64,000 nucleotides of DNA from Nocardia transvalensis. GTDB taxonomy: Bacteria; Actinomycetota; Actinomycetes; Mycobacteriales; Mycobacteriaceae. This document shows, in pieces, positions 1-19,070 of this stretch (the stretch's first letter is position 1; every line of letters starts with the position of its first letter). Under the pieces are notes generated by a model, which worked only from the letters and a program-made list of their open reading frames with translations, did no database searches and had not been told where the DNA came from. The stretch is taken from NCBI RefSeq assembly GCF_015477765.1, contig NZ_JADLQQ010000006.1, positions 124,001-188,000 on the forward strand. Direction: 5' to 3'. A program made the position numbers and the translations under genes.

Positions 1-1
1 G

Positions 2-10930
<10,929 letters not shown>

Positions 10931-10936
10931 TGGATC

Positions 10937-10973
10937 CCCGCCTCCGGCCGCCCTGGGGGCGTCCGGAGGCGGG
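10937..10973 (+). terminator. GC-rich hairpin after the NRPS
   Basis: Perfect 11-bp stem: CCCGCCTCCGG (10937-10947) pairs with CCGGAGGCGGG (10963-10973) across a 15-nt loop. It starts 7 nt after the NRPS stop codon. There is no U-tract, as is common for actinobacterial terminator hairpins. Confidence 0.6.
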
Positions 10974-11129
10974 CACTCTCCGTTCGAGTTCGCCATCGAC
11001 CCGATCGCCCGCTCCGCGCTGACGTCGCCTTTGTACTGGTGGGGTCGACACGCGGATCGTAGGTCCGGACGGGGAGATCGATTCCGTATGGTGGGCGGAT
11101 GTCGTACGGTGGGTCGGAGGAGGGGAGTA

Positions 11130-11897
11130 ATGGATATTGAGAGTTCCCCGGCGCTGCGGTTGACCGGGTTGTACAAGCGGTTCGGCGGGCCCTGGGTTGT
11201 CGACGGGGTGGACTTGGTGGTGCCGCCGGGGTCGTTCTTCGGACTGGTCGGTCCCAATGGGGCCGGTAAGACGACGACGCTGTCGATGGCCGTGGGGTTG
11301 TTGCGGCCCGATGCGGGGCAGTCGCATATCTTCGGGTTCGACGTGTGGTCGGACCCGGTGCATGCCAAGACCATCGTCGGCGTGCTGCCCGATGGCCTGG
11401 CGCTGCCGGAGCGGCTCACCGGGCGCGAATTGCTCACCTACACAGGGCTTTTGCGTGGAATGGCGCCCGCGACAGTGGCCGAGCGGACCGAGGAACTGCT
11501 GGCGGTCCTCGAGCTCACCGAGGCCGAGAACACCTTGGTAGTCGACTATTCCGCCGGTATGCGCAAGAAGATCGGCCTGGCCACCGCCCTGCTGCACGCG
11601 CCGAAGCTGCTGGTGCTGGACGAACCGCTGGAGGCCGTGGATCCGGTGTCGGCCAGGACGATTCGCACCATTCTGCAGCGCTTCGTCGCCGCCGGCGGGT
11701 CGGTGGTGCTGTCCAGTCACGTGATGGCCCTGGTGGAGAACCTGTGCGACAGGCTCGCGGTGATCAACCGCGGCCAGGTGGTCGCCGCGGGCACCGTCGC
11801 CGAGATCCGCGGCGAGGGCGCCCTGGAGGAGGCATTCGTCCGGCTGGTCGGTGGCCGGATCGGCGGCGACGAGGGGCTGGCGTGGTTGGCGTCCTGA
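11130..11897 (+). CDS. ABC transporter ATP-binding protein
   Basis: A 255-residue ATPase subunit of an ABC-2-type exporter. Walker A is GPNGAGKTT (about 45-53), the signature is YSAGMRKK, and Walker B is LLVLDEPLE. The long DNA-level open frame starts at 11031, but the ATG at 11130 has a strong ribosome site (GGAGGAGGGGAG, 11117-11128) and begins just before the conserved LRLTGLYKRFGG strand. It overlaps the downstream permease, so the two are translationally coupled. It hydrolyses ATP at the inner face of the membrane to drive export by its partner; the substrate is unknown. Proximity to the NRPS is suggestive, but a terminator-like hairpin and 200 nt separate them. Confidence 0.93.
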   Translation: MDIESSPALRLTGLYKRFGGPWVVDGVDLVVPPGSFFGLVGPNGAGKTTTLSMAVGLLRPDAGQSHIFGFDVWSDPVHAKTIVGVLPDGLALPERLTGRELLTYTGLLRGMAPATVAERTEELLAVLELTEAENTLVVDYSAGMRKKIGLATALLHAPKLLVLDEPLEAVDPVSARTIRTILQRFVAAGGSVVLSSHVMALVENLCDRLAVINRGQVVAAGTVAEIRGEGALEEAFVRLVGGRIGGDEGLAWLAS

Positions 11898-13459
11898 TCC
11901 GCATGCGATGGCGGCTCACCGTGCGCTCGATGAGCAGCGGCCGGGCCTCGGTGGCGTTCTGGCTCGGCCTCGTCCTCGGGCTGGCCGCCGCGATCATCAC
12001 CGCACTGCTCATGGCGCTGGCCGGAGCCCACTGGGATGTGCGCGCCGCGACCAATGCCACCGCCGCGCTGTATGCCGTCTGGACACTGGGCTGGATCTGC
12101 GGCCCCGTCCTCGCCGGTAGCAGCGACGAAACCCTGCAGCCCGAACATTTTCGGCTGCTGCCACTGAGCTATCGCGAGCTGGCCGCGGGGCTGCTGGCCG
12201 CCGCCTTCGCGGGCCCGTCGGCGGTCGTGAACCTGATCGCCTTCGGCGGCCTGGTCCTGGTGGGCCTCCAATTCGGAGTTCTGCCAACCCTTTTCGCGGT
12301 AGTCGGCGCCATCCTGCAGCTGGCTTTCGTGGTCGTGCTCTCGCGCGTGCTGCTGGCCTGGATCGGCGCGGCCATGCGCTCGCGCCGCGGTAAGGATCTC
12401 GGGGTGGTGCTGGCCGCGATGACCGGTCTGGCGTACTACCCGCTGCAACTGCTGGTGACCTTCGTGGCGCCCCGGTTGCAGCATGCGTCGCGACCGGTGG
12501 AGTTGGCGCTGCGGATTCCGCCGTCGGGCTGGGCGCCGTATGCCGTCGAGGCCGCCGCGCGCGGCCGGTGGTGGTTCGGCCTGCTCGCCCTGGCCGGGCT
12601 GGTCGTGTTGTCGGTCGCGCTCTGGCAGGCGTGGGCGATCTTGCTGCGTCGGCGGCTCACCACCCCCGAGGCCGCCGCCGGACAGGTGCGCGGCCGCGTC
12701 GGCGAGGGTCTGCTGGATAGATTCATTCCGGCCGACCCGCTGGGTGCGGTGATCGTCAAGGAACTGCGCACCTGGTGGCGGGACGGCCGCCGCCGCGCCG
12801 CGCTGCTGCCGCTGATGTTGATCGGCGTCGTGCTGCCGATGTTCTGGGCGATACAGGGCAACGGGGGAGCCCTGCCGTTCACGGGTGCGTTCGTCGTGTG
12901 GGTGGCGGCGATGGCCAGCGCCAATATGTACGCCTTCGACGGCACGGCACTGTGGCAGACGCTGGTCACCCCCGGAGCGACCCGAGCCGACGTGCGCGGT
13001 CGGATGCTGGCGTGGCTGTTGATCGTCGGGCCGTTCGGGTTGCTGCTCACGCTGGTCCTGCCCGTCGTGGTCGGCCTGCCCAAGCTGTATCCGTGGGGTC
13101 TGTCGATCTTGCCGGTGGTGCTCGGTGTCGGTATCGGCACCGCCATGCTGCTGTCGCTGTACGCGGCGTATCCGCTTCCGCAGCAACGGGGCAACCCGTT
13201 CGCCGGTGGCGGGGGCAATCCCGGTTGTTCCCGCGGGCTGGTGCAGTTGGCGGTCGGCTTCGGTCAGCTGCTGCTGGGCGTGCCGGTCTTCGCGATCCTG
13301 GGAGTCGGTGCCTACCTGCACAATTGGCTGGTGCAGTGGTGCGCGGTGCCGGTCGGTATCGCCATCGGTCTCGCCACCGCGGCGGTGGCCGCCCGGCAAG
13401 CCGAGAAGCGCCTCGACGCTCGGGGACCGGAGTTGCTCGCCGAGGTCAAGCCGCGCTGA
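11882..13459 (+). CDS. ABC-2-type transporter permease
   Basis: A roughly 525-residue polytopic membrane protein with many hydrophobic segments, for example FWLGLVLGLAAAIITALLM near the N-terminus and the last helices around 470-510. It is long for an ABC-2 permease and resembles large single-chain actinobacterial exporters. The GTG at 11882 was chosen because GAGGGG (11871-11876) lies at correct spacing and gives a 16-nt overlap with the ATPase gene; ATG 11903 is the alternative. It should form the translocation pathway for the adjacent ATPase. A MarR regulator follows 56 nt downstream, a common arrangement for drug exporters, so a role in efflux is inferred. Confidence 0.88.
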   Translation: MVGVLIRMRWRLTVRSMSSGRASVAFWLGLVLGLAAAIITALLMALAGAHWDVRAATNATAALYAVWTLGWICGPVLAGSSDETLQPEHFRLLPLSYRELAAGLLAAAFAGPSAVVNLIAFGGLVLVGLQFGVLPTLFAVVGAILQLAFVVVLSRVLLAWIGAAMRSRRGKDLGVVLAAMTGLAYYPLQLLVTFVAPRLQHASRPVELALRIPPSGWAPYAVEAAARGRWWFGLLALAGLVVLSVALWQAWAILLRRRLTTPEAAAGQVRGRVGEGLLDRFIPADPLGAVIVKELRTWWRDGRRRAALLPLMLIGVVLPMFWAIQGNGGALPFTGAFVVWVAAMASANMYAFDGTALWQTLVTPGATRADVRGRMLAWLLIVGPFGLLLTLVLPVVVGLPKLYPWGLSILPVVLGVGIGTAMLLSLYAAYPLPQQRGNPFAGGGGNPGCSRGLVQLAVGFGQLLLGVPVFAILGVGAYLHNWLVQWCAVPVGIAIGLATAAVAARQAEKRLDARGPELLAEVKPR

Positions 13460-13477
13460 AGGTAGTATTCCGCGTGT

Positions 13478-13509
13478 CAACTATCCTCGCGGCAAGGGAT
13501 TGTTAGAGT
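13478..13509 (+). promoter_or_regulatory. Leaderless promoter with candidate MarR operator
   Basis: TAGAGT (13504-13509) fits a -10 element and is followed by exactly 6 nt before the MarR start codon, so the transcript is probably leaderless. An imperfect inverted repeat CAACTATCC (13478-13486) / GGATTGTTA (13497-13505) overlaps it, the size and place expected for MarR autoregulation. The regulator assignment is inferred. Confidence 0.4.
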
Positions 13510-13515
13510 GCTCAC

Positions 13516-13989
13516 ATGCACGATGCGGATCTGTTCGACGACCCTCGGCTCACCGAGGTCGGACTGCTGTTCGAGGCCGGCCGAGGACTGCGGATGAAAC
13601 TCGAGACGACGTGGACGGCGAACGGCCTGTCGCTGCTGGACTTCACCGCGCTGATGCGGCTGAGCCGTTCGCCGGGCACGCGGCTGCGCATGACCGATCT
13701 TGCTGCGCAGAGCCAGCTTTCGACCAGCGGCGTGACCCGCATGGTCGATCGTCTCGAACGCAACGGGCTGGCGCGGCGCGAGCCCGATCCCACCGATCGC
13801 CGCAGCTCCTATGCGGTCCTCACACATGCCGGGGCCGCCCGCATCGCCAAGGTGCTGCCCGAATACCTGGATGTGGTGGATCAGTGGTTCAACGGCTTGC
13901 TCACCACGCAGCAGCGCGCGGACCTCGTCGCGGGGCTGCGGATCATTCGCGACGCCACCGTTCCCGAGGCGGCGCGCGTCTCCGGCTGA
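13516..13989 (+). CDS. MarR-family transcriptional regulator
   Basis: A 157-residue winged-helix repressor. The recognition region reads LRMTDLAAQSQLSTSGVTRMVDRLE, shown here as the segments LRMTDLAAQSQL and STSGVTRMVDRLE (about 56-80), and the wing carries REPDPTDRRSSY, a typical MarR signature. Flanking helices form the dimer interface. The ATG lacks a Shine-Dalgarno site but sits 6 nt after a TAGAGT -10 element, consistent with a leaderless mRNA. It follows an ABC exporter in the same orientation and probably controls itself and possibly that exporter in response to a small ligand; no ligand can be read from the sequence. Confidence 0.92.
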   Translation: MHDADLFDDPRLTEVGLLFEAGRGLRMKLETTWTANGLSLLDFTALMRLSRSPGTRLRMTDLAAQSQLSTSGVTRMVDRLERNGLARREPDPTDRRSSYAVLTHAGAARIAKVLPEYLDVVDQWFNGLLTTQQRADLVAGLRIIRDATVPEAARVSG

Positions 13990-14049
13990 CACGTGCCGAA
14001 ACCGTTGCCCCCCGCCTCGAACTCCGCGAACGCCACCGGCGCGAGCGGT

Positions 14050-14055
14050 TAGGGT
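14050..14055 (+). promoter_or_regulatory. -10 element of leaderless RidA gene
   Basis: TAGGGT followed by 6 nt and then the ATG of the RidA-family gene. No ribosome-binding site is present between them, so transcription probably starts at the A of the ATG. Confidence 0.5.
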
Positions 14056-14061
14056 GCGCCC

Positions 14062-14466
14062 ATGACGGTTGCGACCTACTTCAATCCCGGCAATTTACCG
14101 ACCAACCCGGCCTACACGCAGGTGGTGCGGGTCTCGGCCGGGGCGGACACCATCTACGTCGGCGGGCAGAACGGTGTCGACGGTGCCGGTCGGCTCGTCG
14201 GGACCGACCTGAAAAGCCAAGCCCGCCAGGCGTTCACCAATGTGCAGAGCTGCCTGCGGGCGGCCGGGGCGAGCATCGAGCACGTGGTGAAGTGGACGAT
14301 CCTGGTGCAGGAAGGGGAGCCGCTGCAGGACGGTTTCGCGGCATACCGGGAGGTATGGGGGCAGCGTCCGAATCCGCCCGCCCTCACTGTCGCCCGGGTG
14401 TCGGGTCTGGCGGTACCCGGCGCCCTGGTCGAGATCGACGCCGTCGCCGCCGTTCCGGCGAGCTAA
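14062..14466 (+). CDS. RidA/YjgF family protein
   Basis: A 134-residue small cytoplasmic protein of the RidA/YER057c/UK114 family. Landmarks are IYVGGQNGVD near residue 32, the QARQAFTNVQ helix, and ARVSGLAVPGALVEIDAVA at the C-terminus, where Arg is the conserved residue that binds the carboxylate of enamine/imine substrates in RidA deaminases. Family members hydrolyse reactive 2-aminoacrylate-type intermediates from PLP enzymes, usually as trimers. The start has no ribosome site but fits a leaderless promoter. The stop overlaps the stop of the convergent WYL regulator by a few bases. Confidence 0.92.
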   Translation: MTVATYFNPGNLPTNPAYTQVVRVSAGADTIYVGGQNGVDGAGRLVGTDLKSQARQAFTNVQSCLRAAGASIEHVVKWTILVQEGEPLQDGFAAYREVWGQRPNPPALTVARVSGLAVPGALVEIDAVAAVPAS

Positions 14467-15422
14467 TCGATCGCCGCGCTGAGGCGCTGGATCAGCCCCC
14501 GCAGGTGATCGACGAGTTCGGGTGGCTCGTGGACGCGGAACGGAAAGCCGAAAAGCCCGACGTAGACGGCAATTTCGTCCAGTGAGTTCGATCCGGTGTG
14601 CAGCAGGCAGCTGTGCTCGTCGACCGCCTCGATGACGCCGATGGTGGGTGGGATGCTGTCGGCCGCCACCGCCGCCGGCACCTCGAGGATGATGCGCGCC
14701 TGATAGCGATACGGAGCCGTGCTGATTCCCCGCGAGACGAAACCGGCCACATCGATATCGGGTGTCTCGCGCGGGGTGAACCGCGGCCCGTTGGGAATTC
14801 GCGGATGCAACCGGTCGACGCGGTAGGTGCGCCAGTCCTCGCGTTCGACGTCCCAGCCCACGAGATACCAGTGCCTGCCGGTGTGTACGAGTCGATGCGG
14901 TTCCGCGGTGCGGCGAATCTCGGCCCCGTTGTGGGTGCGGTAGTCGAACCGCACTTGCTCACGGTCGCGGATGGCGGCGGCGATCGCGGTCAGCACCTCC
15001 GGATCGACGGCCGGGGTTCCGGCCGACATCGGCACCGTCGCGGTCTGTAATGCCGAGACCCGGCTGCGCAGCCGGGTGGGCAGGATCTGCTCCAGTTTGG
15101 CGAGCGCGCGCAGCGAGCTCTCCTCGATCCCGGCGATGGTGCCGCCCGCGGCCGTGCGCAATCCGAGGGCGACGGCGACCGCCTCCTCGTCGTTCAGCAG
15201 CAGGGGCGGCAATTTCGTGCCCGCACCCAACCGGTATCCGGCCACGCCCGCGACGGCATGGACGGGATAGCCGAGGTTGCGCAGTTTATCGATGTCCCGG
15301 CGGACCGTGCGCACGTCGACGTCGAGGCGCTGGGCCAGTTCGGCGCCGGTCCAGTCCCGGGGCGTCTGCAGCAGTGACAAGAGTTCGAGTAGTCGCGCCG
15401 AGGTCTCCAACACACCGCGCAT
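14463..15422 (-). CDS. WYL-domain transcriptional regulator (DeoR-type HTH)
   Basis: A 319-residue regulator. The N-terminal winged helix covers about 8-65, with LAQRLDVDVRTVRRDIDKL as recognition region; a central linker follows; the WYL domain holds GRHWYLVGWDVEREDWRTY and the RVDRL motif (about 190-220); a WCX-like C-terminal extension ends the protein. WYL domains sense ligands or nucleic acid fragments and switch the HTH. It is divergent from an epoxide hydrolase with only 55 nt between start codons, a typical layout for local control. The shared interval holds two CCTAGG palindromes that are candidate binding sites. Confidence 0.93.
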   Translation of the reverse strand: MRGVLETSARLLELLSLLQTPRDWTGAELAQRLDVDVRTVRRDIDKLRNLGYPVHAVAGVAGYRLGAGTKLPPLLLNDEEAVAVALGLRTAAGGTIAGIEESSLRALAKLEQILPTRLRSRVSALQTATVPMSAGTPAVDPEVLTAIAAAIRDREQVRFDYRTHNGAEIRRTAEPHRLVHTGRHWYLVGWDVEREDWRTYRVDRLHPRIPNGPRFTPRETPDIDVAGFVSRGISTAPYRYQARIILEVPAAVAADSIPPTIGVIEAVDEHSCLLHTGSNSLDEIAVYVGLFGFPFRVHEPPELVDHLRGLIQRLSAAID

Positions 15423-15434
15423 TCTGCCTCAGCG

Positions 15435-15470
15435 CCTAGGGCAGTAATCGTCCTAGGTCCTTCCTACCGT
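15435..15470. promoter_or_regulatory. Divergent regulatory interval with paired CCTAGG sites
   Basis: CCTAGG occurs at 15435-15440 and again at 15452-15457, 17 bp apart. TACCGT (15465-15470) with 7 nt to the epoxide hydrolase ATG fits a leaderless -10. The pair lies between the WYL regulator and the hydrolase and is a candidate operator for both. Confidence 0.4.
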
Positions 15471-15477
15471 CGTTCTC

Positions 15478-16632
15478 ATGAGCACAGAGATCAGCCCCTT
15501 CCGGATCGACATCCCGCAGCAGCAACTCGACGACCTGCGTGCGCGGCTCGACAGCGTGCGCTGGCCCGAGGCGTTGCCGGGCGACGATTGGGACACGGGC
15601 GTGCCGACGCACTGGCTGCGCGAACTGGTCGAATACTGGCGCACCGACTACGACTGGCGCGCGGCCGAGGCACAGGTGAATTCCTTCCCGCAGTTCACGA
15701 CCGAGATCGACGGGCAGCGCGTCCACTTCCTGCACGTGCGCTCGGCCGAGCCGGATGCCGTGCCGCTGCTGCTGACCCACGGCTGGCCGGGATCGATCGT
15801 CGAATTCCTCGATGTGATCGGCCCGTTGACCGATCCGGTCGCGCACGGCGGCCAGGCCGCGGACGCCTTCCACGTGGTGATTCCGTCGCTGCCGGGGTTC
15901 GGATTCTCCGGTCCCACCAAGGATTCCGGCTGGACCGCCGAACGCATCGCGCGCGCCTGGGCCGAACTGATGCGGCGGCTGGGTTACGAGCGCTACGGCG
16001 TGCAGGGCGGTGACATCGGTGCGGGGGTGAGTCCGGCGGTGGGTCGGGTCGCACCCGAACAGGTGATCGGCGTGCACGTCAACGGTGGGCTCGACCAGAT
16101 TACGCAGGTGCCGCTGCCGGAGGAGGAGTTGGCCCAGCTCACCGACCTCGAGCGTGACAGGGTGCGCCGAATCGAGGCATTCATGCGGGAGGAGTTCGGC
16201 TACATCGCGATCCAGTCGACCCGTCCGCAGACCCTGGCCTACGGTCTGGTGGATTCGCCGGTCGGTCAGCTGGCCTGGATCATGGACAAGTTCCGGGAGT
16301 GGACCCACCCGCGGAATGTCCTGCCGGACAAGATCATCGACCGCGATCGGCTGCTGACCAACGTGATGATCTACTGGCTCACCGGCACGGCCGGATCGGC
16401 GGCCTACGTCGGCTACGCGCAAGCCGAGGGCTGGGGCATGCAGCCCGCGAATTCCGGCGTGCCGACCGGCGCGATCGTCTTCGCCCACGACGTAGGCATC
16501 CGTCGTTACGCCGAAGCCGCCAACACCATCACGCACTGGGTGGATGTCGATCGCGGCGGCCACTTCGCGGCCCTCGAGGAGCCGGACCTGCTGATCGCCG
16601 ACGTCCGCGAATTCTTCCGCGGCCTGCGTTGA
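15478..16632 (+). CDS. Epoxide hydrolase (alpha/beta hydrolase)
   Basis: A 384-residue enzyme of the microsomal/juvenile-hormone-type epoxide hydrolase family, which opens epoxides to diols. The N-terminal EHN region (SPFRIDIPQQQLDDLRARL) wraps the core. HGWPG (about 101) supplies the oxyanion region, and the nucleophile elbow reads GVQGGDIGAG with Asp near 179. A YWLTGTAGSA lid segment supplies tyrosine, and DRGGHFAALEEPD near the C-terminus holds the catalytic His. A second enzyme of this family lies at 27161-28333. Here it is divergent from a WYL regulator. The natural substrate is not readable. Confidence 0.93.
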   Translation: MSTEISPFRIDIPQQQLDDLRARLDSVRWPEALPGDDWDTGVPTHWLRELVEYWRTDYDWRAAEAQVNSFPQFTTEIDGQRVHFLHVRSAEPDAVPLLLTHGWPGSIVEFLDVIGPLTDPVAHGGQAADAFHVVIPSLPGFGFSGPTKDSGWTAERIARAWAELMRRLGYERYGVQGGDIGAGVSPAVGRVAPEQVIGVHVNGGLDQITQVPLPEEELAQLTDLERDRVRRIEAFMREEFGYIAIQSTRPQTLAYGLVDSPVGQLAWIMDKFREWTHPRNVLPDKIIDRDRLLTNVMIYWLTGTAGSAAYVGYAQAEGWGMQPANSGVPTGAIVFAHDVGIRRYAEAANTITHWVDVDRGGHFAALEEPDLLIADVREFFRGLR

Positions 16633-16701
16633 GCAGTCGCAGCGCGGCGGCCGAACCGCTCGGCCGCCGCGCATGATCGACTGAGCGGCAAGACTGTAGG
16701 G

Positions 16702-17151
16702 ATGACGATCCGCATCCGGCAAGCGCATCCGAACGACACTGCGGCAGTGTCGAAATTGGTCCGCACGGCCTACGCCCACTACGTCGAACGAATGGGCCGG
16801 GAACCGACGCCGATGACCGCGGATTACGCCCGGCTGATCGAGGCGGGCGAGGTGTGGGTGGCCGAGCAGGCGAATGTCATCGTAGGCATTCTCGTGCTCG
16901 AGGTGCACCCGGACCATCTGCTGCTGGAGAACATCGCGGTATCGCGGGATGTCCGCGGCACGGGCCTCGGTCGCCGACTACTCGAGTTCACCGAAAGCTT
17001 TGCGCGACAGCATAACCTGAGCGAAATCAGGCTCTACACCAACGAGGCCATGACCGAGAACATTGCCTACTACCCCCGCCGCGGATACGTCGAGACCCAC
17101 CGCGCGATCGAAAACGGCCGCCGCAGAGTGTTCTTCACCAAACACCTGTGA
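16702..17151 (+). CDS. GNAT-family N-acetyltransferase
   Basis: A 149-residue acetyltransferase. The acetyl-CoA binding motif is DVRGTGLGRRLLEF (about 79-92), preceded by the beta-4 strand LLLENIAVS and followed by the NEAMTENIAYYPRRGY segment with the family's typical C-terminal Tyr. It transfers an acyl group from acyl-CoA to an amine; the acceptor is unknown. It begins with TIRIRQAHPNDTAAVSKLV, the usual first strand and helix. The upstream interval has AAGACT six nt before the ATG and no clear ribosome site, so it may be leaderless. It is convergent with the next gene, with 8 nt between the stops. Confidence 0.9.
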   Translation: MTIRIRQAHPNDTAAVSKLVRTAYAHYVERMGREPTPMTADYARLIEAGEVWVAEQANVIVGILVLEVHPDHLLLENIAVSRDVRGTGLGRRLLEFTESFARQHNLSEIRLYTNEAMTENIAYYPRRGYVETHRAIENGRRRVFFTKHL

Positions 17152-17159
17152 CGATCCGC

Positions 17160-17951
17160 TCACCCCGCACAGCGCTCCAACGCCGACACCACGGCGGGCC
17201 AGGCGGTCGAGGCGGGTTCGATCAGTTCCCGGTGTGCGATACCGGGAAGTTCGATCAGTTCGGCGCCGGTCCTCGCGCAATAGGACCGGGCTATGTCGAT
17301 AGGCACGTCCTCGTCCTGATCGCCGTGGACGACGAGGGCACGGGCGGCGAGGGAACCCAGGACGGCCGGATCGGCGGCGGCGTATCGGTCCGGAAACTCT
17401 TCCGGACCGCCGCCGATCAACGCGGCCGCGGCCCCTCTGCCGCAACCCAAGCGATGGGTCATCGCCAGATCGGCGGCCGGAGCCAGCCCGAGAACGCCGG
17501 TGACCCGCGGCGGCGCCTCGGTCCGCCACGGCGCATCCGCGGGCAGGTGATGGCGGGCGGCGGCCCACAAGGCGAGGTGTCCGCCCGCCGAATGTCCGGC
17601 GTAGACGATACGTCCGGGATCGATGCGGCCGGGCAGCTCGTGGTCGATCAGATCGGGCAGCGTGTCGGCGGCCTGAGCCACATCGGTGAAGGTCAGTGGC
17701 CACCCACCGCTGTCTCCGATGCGCCGGTATTCGACGTTGGCCACCACATAGCCGAGCGGGGCGAGCGCCTCCGCGACCGGTTCGGTGATCTTCCGGTCGT
17801 AGGTGCCCGCATACCAGAAGCCGCCGTGCAGCAACAGCACCAGCGGGGCCGCGCCCGCGTCGGCGGGCAGATAGACGTCGGCGACGTTATCGGCGTCCGA
17901 GCCGTAGGAGAATGTCCTGGTAGGCGGCACGTTCCGATTATTCAAGATCAT
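17160..17951 (-). CDS. Alpha/beta hydrolase, BD-FAE/HSL-like esterase
   Basis: A 263-residue serine hydrolase without signal peptide. LLLHGGFWYAG (about 39-49) carries the HGG oxyanion motif of the hormone-sensitive-lipase/carboxylesterase group. GHSAGGHLALW (Ser near 118) is the nucleophile elbow, HGDQDEDVP provides the acid and GIAHRELIEP the catalytic His. Members hydrolyse short acyl esters or N-formylkynurenine. The ATG at 17951 is the only good start. The gene is divergent from an SDR oxidoreductase with 93 nt between start codons, and a small inverted repeat overlaps its start. The substrate is not assigned. Confidence 0.88.
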   Translation of the reverse strand: MILNNRNVPPTRTFSYGSDADNVADVYLPADAGAAPLVLLLHGGFWYAGTYDRKITEPVAEALAPLGYVVANVEYRRIGDSGGWPLTFTDVAQAADTLPDLIDHELPGRIDPGRIVYAGHSAGGHLALWAAARHHLPADAPWRTEAPPRVTGVLGLAPAADLAMTHRLGCGRGAAAALIGGGPEEFPDRYAAADPAVLGSLAARALVVHGDQDEDVPIDIARSYCARTGAELIELPGIAHRELIEPASTAWPAVVSALERCAG

Positions 17952-17961
17952 TGAGGTGATC
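17946..17961. promoter_or_regulatory. Inverted repeat over the esterase start
   Basis: GATCA (17946-17950), 6 nt, TGATC (17957-17961). It covers the start codon of the minus-strand hydrolase and lies in the divergent interval with the SDR gene. A short palindrome, so only a candidate operator. Confidence 0.25.
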
Positions 17962-18044
17962 GGGTATAACGACGCTCACATCCTCGCTGTCAGGAGTAGA
18001 TATTCTCCTTTTCTTTCTCGACTGAATTCTGTTGGCTATCGGCT

Positions 18045-18866
18045 ATGTCGTACTCACGCGATTTGTCCGGACGTGTTGCCGTCGTCACCGGGGTAAGTCG
18101 GCGACGGGGGATCGGTTTCGCGGTCGCCCGTCGACTGGCGGCGATGGGCGCACAGCTCTACATCACCCACTGGGTTCCCCACGACGAGGCCCAGCCGTGG
18201 GGCGCCGACGACATCGACTCGGTACGGCAGGAACTATCGGCGGCACCTCGGCTGATCGACCGCGGCATCGATTACGCCGATCCCGCCGCGCCCCAACGCG
18301 TCATCGACGACGCGGTCGCGGAGTTCGGGCACGTCGACATCCTGGTCGCCAACCACGCTCGCAGTGGTGGCGACGGGTCGTTGTTCGATATCGATGCGGC
18401 GATGCTCGACGGTCACTGGGCCGTTGATGCGCGCTCGGTGTTGCTGCTGACCCAGGCCTTCGCCAAGCAGTACCGCGCCGACCGCGGCGAGGTGCCGGAC
18501 AGGGGCCGCGTGATCTGGATGACGTCGGGCCAGCATCTGGGCCCGATGCGGACGGAAGTGGCCTACGGGTCCGCGAAGTCGGTACTGGCAGGAATGACCG
18601 CAACGATCGCCGCGGAGTTGATCGATCGGGGCATCGTTCTCAACACCGTCAACCCCGGTCCGGTCGACACCGGATTCCTCTCGGCCGACACCACCGACCG
18701 CGATCTCGCAGTGATCGAGGAAGTCCGCGCGGCGTTTCCGCGTGGTCGGGTGGGACAGCCGGACGATCCGGCACGCTTGATCGCCTGGCTGGTATCGGAC
18801 GATGCGCGCTGGGTCGTAGGCCAGGTCATCGACTCCGAGGGCGGATTCCGCAGGAGCCGATGGTAG
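18045..18866 (+). CDS. SDR-family oxidoreductase
   Basis: A 273-residue classical short-chain dehydrogenase/reductase. The N-terminal Rossmann motif is VVTGVSRRRGIGFAVAR, a TGxxxxxGIG pattern. VANHAR corresponds to the NNAG-type strand. Catalysis uses the Ser near MTSGQ and the Tyr-Lys pair in AYGSAKSVLAG. NPGPVDTGF is the usual cofactor-binding loop, and the end DSEGGFRRSRW matches the family's xGG tail. The extra residues after TGVSRR resemble SDRs annotated as 3-oxoacyl-ACP-reductase-like or BacC/FabL-like proteins. It reduces or oxidises an unknown carbonyl or alcohol with NAD(P). Confidence 0.92.
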   Translation: MSYSRDLSGRVAVVTGVSRRRGIGFAVARRLAAMGAQLYITHWVPHDEAQPWGADDIDSVRQELSAAPRLIDRGIDYADPAAPQRVIDDAVAEFGHVDILVANHARSGGDGSLFDIDAAMLDGHWAVDARSVLLLTQAFAKQYRADRGEVPDRGRVIWMTSGQHLGPMRTEVAYGSAKSVLAGMTATIAAELIDRGIVLNTVNPGPVDTGFLSADTTDRDLAVIEEVRAAFPRGRVGQPDDPARLIAWLVSDDARWVVGQVIDSEGGFRRSRW

Positions 18867-19070
18867 GACCCCGATGCCTTGCCGGTGATCGCCGCCCACC
18901 CGAAGGCGCCGAGCACAATGGTCCCGATCAGGCGATTCCGCGCTTCCTGGATTTCATCGGCAACCACGATCGGATTCGAGCCTGAGCATGTCGGCTGGGG
19001 TGGCCGTCGGCACGGCGCGGAGAATGGGGGTAATTCGTCGATCACGACCGGGCCGATGGGAGCTGCCGCT

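Noticed and set aside
10931..11129. NRPS and ABC exporter as one operon
   Set aside because: A terminator-like hairpin and about 200 nt separate them; functional linkage remains only a possibility.
11717..13480. A 587-residue minus-strand frame opposite the ABC permease
   Set aside because: Antisense of a supported membrane protein; Gln/His/Arg-rich without domains.
13485..13496. CTCGCGGCAAGG as a third RAE
   Set aside because: One core mismatch that breaks the inverted repeat, and no known rifamycin gene follows; the overlapping MarR-type repeat explains the region better.
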